A stretch of DNA of 64,000 bases from Lineolata rhizophorae (lineage: Eukaryota > Ascomycota > Dothideomycetes > Lineolatales > Lineolataceae): NCBI GenBank assembly GCA_010093515.1, contig MU001677.1, positions 1,163,301-1,227,300 of the forward strand, written 5' to 3'. Of this stretch, positions 24,201 to 34,191 are shown one piece after another. The position numbers and the translations under genes were made by a program. The notes under the pieces are model-generated. The model searched no databases. It worked only from the letters and a program-made list of their open reading frames with translations, and was not told the origin of the DNA. Position 1 is the stretch's first letter. Each line of letters starts with the position of its first letter.

Positions 24201-25563
24201 GGAAGCCGAGCGGGAGAGAAAGCGGAAACAAGAGGAGGAAGAACGTCGTAGGAAGGAGTACGAAGAACAGAAGAGACGCCGTAGGGAGAGGCGCGAGGCC
24301 GAAAAGCATGCTAGAGAAGAAGCGGAAGAAAAAATTCGCCTGAAGGCGGAAGCGGAAATGCGTCATAAGCTCCGGCATGAAAAGAGAGAGGTTCGTCGTC
24401 CGGGAGACGACAAGCGCTCTCCTGATGAAGACGAGGCGCGGCGACGGAGACGGCGAGAACGGCGTCAACGGGAAGCTGCTGCTCGTGATGGCGCGCCGGA
24501 GTTTGCGAAGGAAAGACATGAAGAGATCCCGGCAAGCCCGCCACCGGCTGAAGCTCCGCCGGAAACTCCGACGGAGGCGCCCGCAGAAGGTGCGGCTGAA
24601 GCTCCGGCCGAAGCACCCACTGAAGACGTCCCAGAAGCTCCTTCAGAACCCCCGGCGGAAGAGCCTACGGGAGCGCCCGTTGAAGCACCTGCGGATGCGC
24701 CTGCTGAGGACCCCGCTGAAACACCTGCAGATGCACCTGCCGAGGCACCTGCAGACGCACCTGCAGAAGAATCCGCTGCGTCGCCTGAGGTAGCAGTAGA
24801 AGACGCGCCTGTGGAGGCACCTGCTGATACACCACCGGAACCGCCGATTGCGGAGAAGCCTTCGTCGGTCCCTGGAGTACGTCGTCATCGCCACGAGGGA
24901 GACCGGGAAAGGCGTGAGCGCCATGAGCATCGCGAGCATCGCGATCATCGTCGGCATCGGGAGCAGCGTCGATCGTCCCGCCCACCTAGCCCCCCACCAC
25001 TGCAAAGGCGTTGGACCCTCTTCACCCGCGCGAGCAGCCCGCCGCGGCCATACCCGAGCCGCCGCGACTCTGCGACGGGGCACCACCACCCAGTAGGGCG
25101 CACAGCCCAAGAGGAGGCCCGGATGCAGCTCCGAAGAGAAGCCAAAGAAAGGCGAAAGAGCAGAGTGGTGCCTGAAGTGATGCCGGACGTAACTCGTCCT
25201 ATCGAGAGCATCGATGCCCTGCGTCCAGCCGACCTCGCGCCCAAGGACATCACGGCCGAGGCGCCGCTCTCACCCGAGGTGGATCCGCTGTCGCGGAAGC
25301 CACACCGACACCATCGCGCGCGGCTGGAGCGCGCCCAGACGGACCGCCCGCACTCCAGCAGGACCGAAGAGAGCGACAGGCCGAGATCGCACCGATCGCA
25401 TCGGACGCATCGCAGTGATCCGGAGCGGCACGAGCGTAGCCATCGAGACGGCCGCCCTTCGCATCACCGTCACGAAGATCGGAGACGGTCGGTGTCGCCT
25501 GTGCGGGCGAAAGGGCTCTTCGCTGGATTTAAAAAGAAGATGTTGACCGTAATTGATCGGTAA
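18245..25563 (+). CDS. Giant acidic Ala/Pro/Glu-rich protein with basic coiled-coil C-terminus
   Basis: Function unknown. Exon 1 (18245-18530) encodes MSPPGPQSPDQFRYPVQN and an Asp/Glu run. The intron is 18531-18634 (GTAAGT to ATCCAG). Exon 2 (18635-25563) is one open frame of 6.9 kb, for 2,404 residues in total. About residues 100-1,850 are disordered sequence dominated by Ala, Glu, Pro, Asp, Ser and Thr. A short basic segment rich in Lys lies near 20,040-20,300 (KKNRRAMREARKKTRP). From about 23,880 the protein turns strongly basic, followed by an Arg/Glu/Lys coiled coil (24,120-24,480), a second Pro/Ala/Glu block, and His/Arg-rich sequence. It ends with the amphipathic tail GLFAGFKKKMLTVIDR. 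Several short tandem repeats occur inside. The layout suggests a scaffold or tether between an anchored basic end and a long flexible acidic arm, but no homologue was identified. Confidence 0.85.
19630..19689 (+). repeat. 30-bp perfect duplication in the giant gene
   Basis: Two identical 30-base copies encode GGKGDAEPAK twice. Identity at third codon positions indicates a recent duplication. Confidence 0.9.
21931..21978 (+). repeat. 12-bp repeat, four copies, in the giant gene
   Basis: GATGCTCCCGCC is repeated four times (the last copy with one change) and encodes DAPA units. Confidence 0.88.
23523..23687 (+). repeat. 33-bp minisatellite, about five copies, in the giant gene
   Basis: The encoded unit is close to EGxAPAEPPA plus one residue. 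The copies differ at several third positions, so this array is older than the 30-bp duplication upstream. Confidence 0.8.
23728..23772 (+). repeat. 15-bp repeat, three copies, in the giant gene
   Basis: Units encode PGDDK three times. The first two copies are nearly identical and the third carries changes. Confidence 0.85.
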
Positions 25564-26106
25564 AACATGGCGGAGTTTTAGATGTTTCTCAAGGTTGGAT
25601 CTCAATTTCGTTCTCGCTTGCATTTCTCGCGAGTTTGGAGTCATTTCTTGATCTCGGTAATCTGTTCATATATCTGGAGGACGGATGTACGTTTCGGAGG
25701 TATCTGTATGCGGGCTGAGCATATACGCTGTACGAGGACATGAAACTATGATTCCTTACTTCTATGTACTTACAAAATGTATTTGAACACGAGACGTTAC
25801 CCTCTGCTGCCAAACGTCGGGTTTAGAGACGGTGCTGCGGTGTTGGGAGGAATTACTTCTGTCTTTCTGCCTCCTTGCCAAGGAGGAGCCTCGGGAGCCT
25901 AGCAAACGTCAGCGTGAGCCCCGCTTCAAAAAGTCCCTTCTCCAACACTCCATCTCCATCTCCACCAAAGTTCGAATCTTGGCCTCCATCTGCAGTCACT
26001 ACGCACCCAGGTACCCAGAGTAATGTCACCACTCTCTTGATTTCTCATTCGTCGCATCCCTCAGCATTCCTCCCAAGGCCATGTAGAGCATGGTCCGAAA
26101 ATCTCA
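25564..26106. other. 3' flank of the giant gene
   Basis: About 540 bases of AT-richer sequence, presumably the 3' end of the transcript followed by decaying DNA. No gene is seen. Confidence 0.45.
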
Positions 26107-26292
26107 TTGGCGTGCAACAATGATTGGTGTAAGGAATCTACCGCACATAAGTTCACAAGCTATGTTGATTTACACAGACATATTACTCTCCACATCAAAC
26201 CTCAGGCAAAGATGGACAGGAGAACGGCTCGAACTGTCTATATATTGGAAAGTATTTTGGTGGAAGACCGGACCTGGAGATTGACGACATGA
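26107..26292 (+). pseudogene. Fragment with a C2H2-like zinc finger
   Basis: An open frame without ATG carries one finger-like pattern: CNNDWC, then Phe, Leu and HRHITLH. That spacing fits a single C2H2 finger. No other finger or flanking domain can be seen, and the frame stops soon after. It lies about 180 bases before a kinase relic on the same strand, and the two may derive from one gene. Confidence is limited because a single short motif can arise by chance. Confidence 0.3.
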
Positions 26293-26469
26293 CTGGCGCA
26301 GAAGTGGAATAGTACCACTTTGGCAGTCCCCATAACTGACACACTTGAGCAAGAGAGGATGGTCTATTCATCGGCCATGGGAAATGCCAGATGAATGAAG
26401 CTGCGGAACTCAGGGCAATTTCGCTCGTCTGGTTTTTGAAGTCCAAAGAATTCAACGGTTTCAACATAG

Positions 26470-26900
26470 ACGACTTCAACTCCACTGGTATGGATCCAAT
26501 CTTTCCAACCGCATGGAGCCGTGCAACTTTTTTCTGACATCTCGAGATTATCGACGCGGCCACTGCGAGAGGAGTTTCTGACCTCTTTCCTACGGTACGC
26601 ATGCGACAACAGACGCATAAGTGGCCGTGTAAAGAATGAAGAGAAGATGCGGAAACTCGTATCTGATTGAAAGCGAGATTCTGCTCTTACGGGAGCTGAA
26701 ATCATGGAAGTTCGATCCCCTCAGTCACACAACACTAATGTCGACTTTGCTTCGGTCGTTCTCGGGGCTGGGGCACATTCACAAGAAAAACATCATGGGT
26801 CGGAACATAGAACCTTCCAACATTGCAATCGTTGCCAAAGGGGACCGGTCGCATATTGTGATTGCGGCAAACAAAACCGGCTGGTCAGACAAGTCGTAAA
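26470..26900 (+). pseudogene. Protein kinase relic
   Basis: Two neighbouring frames show kinase-like sequence. The first (about 26,470-26,670) ends NEEKMRKLVSD and then a stop. The second continues as LLLRELKSWKFDP, then LLRSFSGLGHIHKKNIM, followed by GRNIEPSNIAIV. In the last segment the catalytic loop HRDIKPSN is altered to GRNIEPSN, so the catalytic Asp and the preceding His are lost. The part after that (HIVIA) stops at the activation segment, and the lobe carrying the rest of the fold is missing. A frameshift, an internal stop and loss of catalytic residues make this a pseudogene of a fungal protein kinase. Confidence 0.6.
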
Positions 26901-28213
26901 CAAAGTCGATCAAGTTTGGGCTCCGGGACTGTCAATGTTCAAGGTTTGTAGCACGGACAAGCTGGGTGGCGGAAAAAGAGGGTCGGCCATCTGCGCAGGT
27001 GTTCCCCGAGCTTGACCCATGGCGTGGTATGTAGTCTGGGATCCAGCCCAGCGCCGTGGTGCTCCTGAAGTTCTCGCATGAGATGGAACAAGTCGCCGGC
27101 TCGTCTGCAAATAGAATTCGCAACCCTGCGGCCTGGTCTTCGAAGACATCAGACGGTTATGACATGCTAACCATCAGTGATACGACCGCCATTGCCCTCC
27201 GTAGACCGGATAGCTGTCCGGCCACCGGCAACTGCCTATGAATCACAGATTTCGCAAGGAGAGGCGAGGCGTATTTCCCGCTCAACACACCAGCCATTCA
27301 AGAAGCACACGTGGTGGTCGGCGACAAAAGGGCGAGTTCGCAGGGCGCCGCACTACGGCGTCGGACCGTGGGGGGCGTGGTCCGCCCACGGACTGAGGCA
27401 GAGGCTGCGGCCAATGAGCGGGCCAGGGACAGGGAAGTCTCCGGTGGCGTGCCCTAGTGGCGGCGCTGCTGGGAGAGTCGGACGCGCGAGCTCGCCGGCG
27501 CGACAAGGCCTCGAAGGCGCCAGCGTTCCGGGAGCGCGCCGCGAGGGAGGTGCGAAGCGATGGTGGAGTCTTTTTCGCCGTGGTTGGCGGTCGGGACAAG
27601 CATTCCCAAGGCGACTTGGCGATGGCTTCGCTTTCCCGACCCGGGCCGATGGGCGGGCGTTGGCAGCGCTCGGCGCGTCTTGGCCCGCCTTGTTTCCCCG
27701 GAGTCGCCCGCCGCCGCCCCAAGCCTCCAACACCCGCCCCCGACGTCAGCTCACTTAATCGCCGCACACCAGACCTGCCTCTTGTGGCTCGCGGACCCCC
27801 CGGCGCGCTGGGCCGATAAGGCCGGGAGCCGGGGCGACCAGGCCGCAAACGCCCTCCGGGCTATCCGCAGGCTTCGTGCTGCGAGCCGTCGTTGCCGACC
27901 GGACGTGTTCCTGCTCCGCCGCAACATTGAGACTCAACCCAAGCGCTTGAACAAGCGTCCCTCATGCGGCCTCTCCGCGAGCCTGGTCATGAGAAACATC
28001 CCCAAGAGCTCTACCGCGGACACCCTCGCAACGGATGCGCAGGAGATTGGTCGGCGGCCCCGAGATGCGGCTAAACGCCAACCGCTGCGGTCGATCGGCT
28101 GGAACGGCAGGAGAGTCGTATGCCAAGCCGGCCGTGCAGCCGCGGCGGAGAAGTCGATCCTTCAGGTAAAGCCCCATGGTCTGCTCCGGACGTCTCAAAT
28201 CGCACGCTGCCTC

Positions 28214-28219
28214 CACGTG
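28214..28219 (+). promoter_or_regulatory. CACGTG E-box, likely NUC-1/Pho4-type site
   Basis: CACGTG lies about 270 bases before the ATG of a PHO-4/PHO89-type transporter. The bHLH activators NUC-1 (Neurospora) and Pho4 (yeast) bind this core when phosphate is scarce. A single 6-base site can be chance, but its place upstream of exactly this gene supports the reading. Confidence 0.5.
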
Positions 28220-28377
28220 CTGCCGTTCTTCGACTTCAGTGCCCACCGACAGCTCTTCGTTGTTTTTGATCGTTCGCGTTTTCAGACCCCGTCGATTGGA
28301 TCTCAAACCCGGCCCAAAATCTCTCCATTTTTCTGCCAAGAGAACCACACAGGCATGCTTTACGCACCATGCTTCTC

Positions 28378-28385
28378 TATAAAAG
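28378..28385 (+). promoter_or_regulatory. TATA box of the phosphate transporter gene
   Basis: TATAAAAG is a consensus TATA box, 105 bases before the ATG at 28490. It fits a strongly regulated, inducible promoter. Confidence 0.65.
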
Positions 28386-28489
28386 GTTCCGGTCGGGGTC
28401 TCTGCAGGGTGCTTCTCGTTTGACAAGGCTGCTGGGCCCGAGAGACAACTCCTTTTTGCTTCTCTGAACTCTGCCCTCGTGTCTCCGCC

Positions 28490-30311
28490 ATGGCTGTGAT
28501 GCACGATTTGGATTGGCTCTTTGCCATCGGCGTCCTCTTCTTCTGTCTTTCCATCTGGGGTATCGGTGCGAACGACGTCGCCAACAGCTATGCGACCTCA
28601 GTCAGCTCGAGGAGCTTGACCTTAGTTCAAGCCGGTGTTCTCGCGACCATCACCGAGTTCATCGGCGCCATCACCATGGGCCAGCAAGTCACTAGCACCA
28701 TCCGCCACGGAATTTTCGGGTTCGAGCCTTTTGAAAACTCTCCCGGCATCTTGGTTTTGGCCATGGTCGTTGCGGAAATCGGTCGGTGCCCCACGGTTGA
28801 ATCATTACCGCACAACTCTGACCCGTTGCAGGTTCCGCGACTTGGCTCACCCTCTGCACCAGGCTGGGCTTTCCGGTCAGCACGACCCAGTCCATCGTCG
28901 GTGCTCTCGTCGGCGTCGGCATTGCCGCCGATATCCACGTCAACTGGGGCTGGCAAGACGGCAGCGTGTCCCAGATTGCCGCATCGTGGGGCATCGCACC
29001 TGCCATCGCTGCTGGCTTTGGCGCCGTTATCATGATGAGCATTAATGTTCTCGTCCACTGGCGCTCGAACCCTCTCAAAGCGGCCTTGAGGGTGATCACG
29101 TTCTATTACGGATTGACCGCGGGCATCTTGACACTCTTCATTTTAATCAGCGGGGGGCACGGCATTCCTAGCATCGAGGAGCAGGGTGCCGGGCAGGTCG
29201 TCGGCATCGTTCTTGGCGTTTTCTTCGGGATTTGGCTTCTTTCGGCGATTTTCTTTTTGCCGTATTACTATCGCAGGTACGTGGTGACTCGCCCTTGATT
29301 TTTGACGGTGCGAGGCTAAACTATTGCAGGCTTATCAAGGAAGATCATCGTCTGCGAGTTTGGCACATCCCGATGGGGCCTCTCTTGTGGCGCGACAATT
29401 ATACCCTATACTGGCCTGGAGATGCTACCGCCCCTGTCACGACCGACTATTACGCAACGGAATACGTCGGGCCCGACGATTCCAGTTCGGAGGATCTCAA
29501 AAAGGAAAATGGCAACGAGAAACGGCCGACAGAAACTGATGACCACGGGATTGCACAAGAATCGAGAGAGGGTGAAGTTGCGGACGCGGGAACCCGCACG
29601 CAAGCTGCCACGGACAAGGCTCGTCAAAAAGACCTTGCGGCGGTGGATTCCCTGCCATGGATTCACCCGAAACGCATCTTAGCCACGACCAAGCTTGTCC
29701 TGACGTACGGCATTACCAGAGACATCATCGCCCACCAGAGTCGTGGCCTCGAGCACGTGCATGCGCGCGCGCCTAGATTTGACAATAAAGTTGAGCACCT
29801 GTGGACCACGGCCCAGGTCTGCTCGGCCATGATCATGTCCGTTGCCCATGGCGCCAACGACGTCAGCAACGCGATCGGACCGTTTACCACCGAGTACGAG
29901 ACTTGGAGGAGCGGCGTGGCGAGCAGTGAGACCGACACTCCTACGTGGATCAAGGCCGTGGGAGGCTTGGGTCTTGGCTTCGGCTTCTGGACCTACGGTT
30001 ACCACATCATGCGCAACCTGGGGAACAGGGTCACGAAGCATTCGCCGACGCGAGGCTTCAGCATGGAACTTGCGGCCGCCATCACCGTGCTGCTCGCCTC
30101 GCGGCTCGGTCTTCCCGTGTCCACGACGCAGTGCATCACGGGCGGCATCATCGGCGTGGCCTTGTGCAACATGGACCTGCGGAGCATCAACTGGAAGCAG
30201 GTCGGGAAGATATTTATCGGCTGGGTTCTGACCGTTCCTTGCGCCGCCCTCGTGGCCGGCATCATCATGGGCATGGCTCTCAACGTTCCGCGTTGGGGCC
30301 CGCGACCTTGA
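28490..30311 (+). CDS. pho-4: Phosphate-repressible, sodium-coupled phosphate permease (PHO-4/PHO89 family)
   Basis: A plasma-membrane importer of inorganic phosphate of the PiT (PF01384) family, coupled to sodium in Neurospora PHO-4 and yeast Pho89. Three exons, 28490-28781, 28832-29276 and 29330-30311, are separated by introns of 50 and 53 bases. The spliced protein has 572 residues. The family signature appears twice, as expected of the inverted-repeat fold: IWGIGANDVANSYATSV near the N-terminus and VAHGANDVSNAIGPF in the second half. RLGFPVSTTQSIVGA and RLGLPVSTTQCITGG are the paired PVSTTQ motifs. A hydrophilic, charged loop (29,450-29,640) lies between the two halves, as in relatives. 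Upstream sequence has a TATA box and a CACGTG site, consistent with induction by phosphate starvation. The symbol rests on family membership, not proven orthology. Confidence 0.94.
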
Positions 30312-30812
30312 TTTCGGTATCTAGTTATGTCGGGCGCATGGATCGTGACTGAGGGAATGGTGAATTTGTGTCGTGGCGACTGGTTCTATACTTGTACTGT
30401 GTTACCTTTCAATCTAGCAATAACCCTACAAGACAACGTATTCAAGGCCTCAAAGGTGCGCGACCTTCTTCAAAGTAAAATATGCGATATTGCCCATGGA
30501 AAACCCTGTCCAGGAAACATTTCGGAAATACCCTTCTCTCCCCCTCTCTTTTGTCAACTCTAGCGTGCACCCTCAAGTGCCCATACTACGTGAGTAAGCC
30601 CCTGATGTACTTCATTCCCCTTAACACTGTCGCTAGTTCCCTGCCCGTCTCAGAATTTAGCCAGTCTCCACCTAGTGCGTGTCCAAAAGGCGAGTGAGAG
30701 GGAGAGGAAAGGCAGTTTCATTTTCTCCCGCGTTGGACAAAATGTTCAACTCGACCAAACTTCTTGCAAGGGTCGCGCAAGTCCTCAAAACACTCCATCA
30801 ACAGGAAAAGCC
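30312..30812. other. Intergenic
   Basis: About 500 bases between the transporter stop and the relic on the opposite strand. No feature seen. Confidence 0.45.
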
Positions 30813-32070
30813 CTAATTGTCTCCATCACAGTACATTTCCAAACCCAGGGCTTGCCTTACATCCTCTTGCAAAACGTGCCAGGACGTGAAGAGCGTAATA
30901 TCGTTCCCTTGCTCCATCGTGCCGCCGAGCAACATGCCTATACAATCCTACGAGTGGGGCCGAACGATCGCCGAACCCGAATCGTCCTTACCAGTTTTTT
31001 TTTTCCCTCCGTGGCGCAGACATGCCAGTCCGCGTAGCTCATCCCGTAGGGTTCCCAATGAGTACGGCACGGCCTGGTACGCGCGACCGTCACCTTGGTC
31101 GACCGCCCGTACTTCATATACCTGGATTTCCCTGAGATCGCACGGCGGCACGGCTCGCTGCTGCCACCGACTTCGTCGTCATCACCAGAGTTGGTGTCCG
31201 CAGAAAGTTTCGAGGGGCCAAGGCGATATAGGCCAGCCGTCCTTATGGCCGTCCCCAGGCGGATATCGGACTTCTTGGCGGAGTTGCACTCACGAACGAT
31301 AGCTTCTCGTTCGGCACGGTGCTTTGGAATCTCCGCCCGAAAGTTCAGTTGGTACGTTGCGTTCTTGTTGCCTCCGCCTTCTGCATTGTCAGAAGTTTAT
31401 CGGTCATCGGCCCTTGCTTGGCCATAGCTAGTTCACCAATCATCTCGCTGAAACTATCCGCATTCAGGCCAAGGTGGCGAATAGCGTGTGCCGGTCACTA
31501 GTAGAAGGACACTCGACCTCAATCTTATCGTCTTCAGGGTCGGAAAACGAATCCACCAAGCTGCCACACACTAGGTGGTGGCATGTTAATGCGTACTGCT
31601 CACGACTTCGCGAGAACCGAACGAATCCGCAAATGTTGCCACTGATGTTCGAGTTGCTAGTGCCAATCGACTGCCCCATCCTGGGGTGCTCGTCTAGCTC
31701 GAATGCCCCCCGCTGTTCTGACACGAGCTCTTTGTTTGTCTCAATGTTAGCATCTATATAGTTCCTAGCTAGCAGCATCGTACCGAGGTGCGATACTCTG
31801 CGAGTCTTTTGGCCAAGTTGGCTAGTTGCAGGCTACGGCATGCTAGTGCTAACATTCGACTACCAAAGTCAACTGGTAGAAACGCACCGGCAAATCGTCA
31901 AGCTCCTCCATGGCGGATGCAGCAACTGTTTTCCAGATCTTCTTGGAGAACCAGGCTTTCATGTCGGGCTCACCAAGAAAAAGGGCCAAAAGGGGGTCCG
32001 GGCGCTTCTCCAATTCTGGGCGACGGGGTTTGAAGATGCCCGCTAGCACAGACTGCGTGCCGGTGGGCAC
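30813..32070 (-). pseudogene. Relic of a fungal trypsin-like (GDSGS-type) protein
   Basis: On the minus strand, pieces occur in the order expected for a family of fungal proteins with a trypsin-like fold. GTSNSNISGNICGFVRF, then ALTCHHLVC (31,464-31,778), would be the His-bearing strand. MKYGRSTK follows near 31,110. Then SYADWHVC, DDSGSAIV (the Ser motif, GDSGS in intact members), IGMLLGG and a C-terminal end near 30,813. Parts lie in different frames, with a shift at the A tract near 31,000, so the gene is broken. Sequence from 31,849 to 32,070 may be its N-terminal part. No catalytic activity is expected. The family assignment is from motif order only. Confidence 0.45.
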
Positions 32071-34191
32071 TCGTTATGGCAAAAAACTTCGAGTGCACGG
32101 CAGTCCATGTCCTCTGCAAGGGATGGCTTGAGGGCAGTTGCGTAAGCGCGGGAGCGACGTGGTGAAAGTTGTCTGGAATTGGTGGTGCGGGCGCCCAGAT
32201 TGGCGAACCTACCATTTTCTCATCGATCTTCGCGTCGTAGCTTTGATTCTTCCGTTTGAGAGTGTGGCGGAACCGTCGCGAAAAGCCCGGAAAAAGGTTC
32301 GGATCGTAGTCACAGTCATTTGGCGAGTCCCTGAAGTACTAGCGGCTTGAAATGAGAGCACACGGCGGTGCGTTTTATGCGGGGCGGGGGGCGGGCTTGA
32401 GAGAGAAGGAAAGGAAGTCAGCAGCGAAGAAAGAATTTTGAAGAGCCCAGCCAATGGCTCACCCATGATTCCCGGAGGTGCTCCTTCTGTTTCCATTTTC
32501 GGGCATACCTTGCGGCTGCCGGGTTGCCGCGCCGCTCCTTCTCCCGGACAAGCCGCGGGCGCTGCTTCGCTGCCACCCTCGAGATATAGCGGAACAAGCC
32601 CACCACGGATTCGGTCGCCTGCCTGCCTGCCTGCAGCAAAAGGCACGCGGCATGTCGCCATTGCGTTGAGAGAGCAGCTCCTCTCCCGGCTCGACGCACG
32701 CAAGCGGCAGCTGGTGCCCGGGTGGCTACCTGCCGCAGTCGGTGCCTGCCCGGCCTCTCGCGCCATCGTCGACGCTCTTGCCGCCTGCGCTTGCCTCCAC
32801 GGTCGGCCGCAGTAGCAGCGACAGCAGCGGCAACAGCAGCAGCAGCAGCGGCGCGCTTGCGTCATGCGGTGAGGTGAGGCAGAGTGAGGCAGCCGCGAGG
32901 TTGCCAAATGCCGGATCTGTAGCGCAGGAGTCGCGATTGCCCGACTCCGTGCCCGTATCCCTGGCTGCTTCGGCCGGCGCAAAGGCGGGAAGGAAGGACA
33001 GAAGAGAGCGATGGCAGCCGCCGATGCGTCGCTGCTGGACGCAGGACAGCCTGGGAGCCATGTATGGCTGCGGGGAGCGTCCGCCCCTAACGCGTACGTC
33101 TATCGGAATTTGCTAGTCCTCGACAGCAGCAGGGCGGTGTCGATTGAACCTGACGGTGTGAACTCACAGGATGCGGTAGCACCGCCGCCTGTTCAGCCTA
33201 TAGGCGAGTGTCTACTCCCACTAGGTGGCTAGTGACTCCATCTGTACAGAGTGCCGCATTGGAGCGTGGTGCGACCACGACCACGCGGTCTAACCTGCCG
33301 TATTCGCCGTGCACGGGAGCCTGATGTGCTGCCTTGAGGAACAGTCGAAATGTGTATCCACTGCATCACCCAGCCGTCAGATGTCCAGGACAGAGCTCGT
33401 GTATCAACAGAAGAAACTAGCAAGACGGACAAGGGCTCAAGCCGGTCGCAAGCCTTTGTTGTTGTACCCAATATTGGAGCATTCAGTACCGCGGTGGCGC
33501 TCACTCGTGTCGGGTCAGCATTTGCTGTCGAGACACCGATTCTGTGCTTCAGGCGTTTAGGAAGGGGCATGCTCGCTGCAGGGCTGCATATTTCGGATGA
33601 CCGCCGATGGCCCGGAGGGAGATAGAGGACGTTGGCTCACCGCAAAGCACAGCTTTACCCACTCCTGCCGGCGGACTCTCGCATTTGTACCGAGTTCATA
33701 TAAACTTACGAGCCAGAAGCCGCTGGATGAGCAAGCATATACTTGACCCAAGATATACACTCTTTCCTGGCCACTCACTTCGGAGACTCATAACCAAGAC
33801 GCGTTCACCCTACGCAGACGTTAACCCAGCGTTCAAAACAGCGATTATATTCTGAAGAATCCAGACGGTAATCGAGAATGGCGCATTCCTCCAAATCAGC
33901 AAGCGCCTCGGGACAGAAAAGCACCCTATTGAATCCAAAAACACGCCTGATTGGAAGCAAGCAAGGTCGGAGGGCCGCACTTGTACCAAACTAGAGCTCC
34001 CCACTCAAGGCCCAGAATAATCAACGCCCCTCGGCCGCGGACGGTCCATCCGGTTGAACATCAATAAGCATGCAGATACGAAAGATAAAAACACTCAAGA
34101 ATATAAGAGATCCATCACCGTAAAATAGCCGTGGCGCCACGTATTGTGGCGCGCTCCAAGGAAAGGCGGCCTGAAGGGCTCCGAAGCGCGT
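32071..34191. other. Gene-free region with CAG/CGG-rich simple sequence
   Basis: About 2.1 kb. At 32,812-32,866 there is a run of CAG/CGG-type triplets. Open frames on both strands have repetitive products and no domain. The end (33.6-34.2 kb) is AT-richer and is the 3' flank of the next gene. Confidence 0.45.

Larger units (their letters stand above)
26901..28489. other. Upstream region of the phosphate transporter gene
   Basis: About 1.6 kb. The middle (27.3-27.9 kb) is GC-rich with open frames on both strands that lack any domain. The last 300 bases carry the promoter signals listed separately. No gene is supported. Confidence 0.5.

Noticed and set aside
18321-25100. Long open frames on both the minus strand and other plus frames across the giant gene
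   Set aside because: They mirror the biased GCN/GAN/CCN codons of the plus-strand gene. Their products are low-complexity Ser/Ala/Arg sequence without start context, introns or domains.
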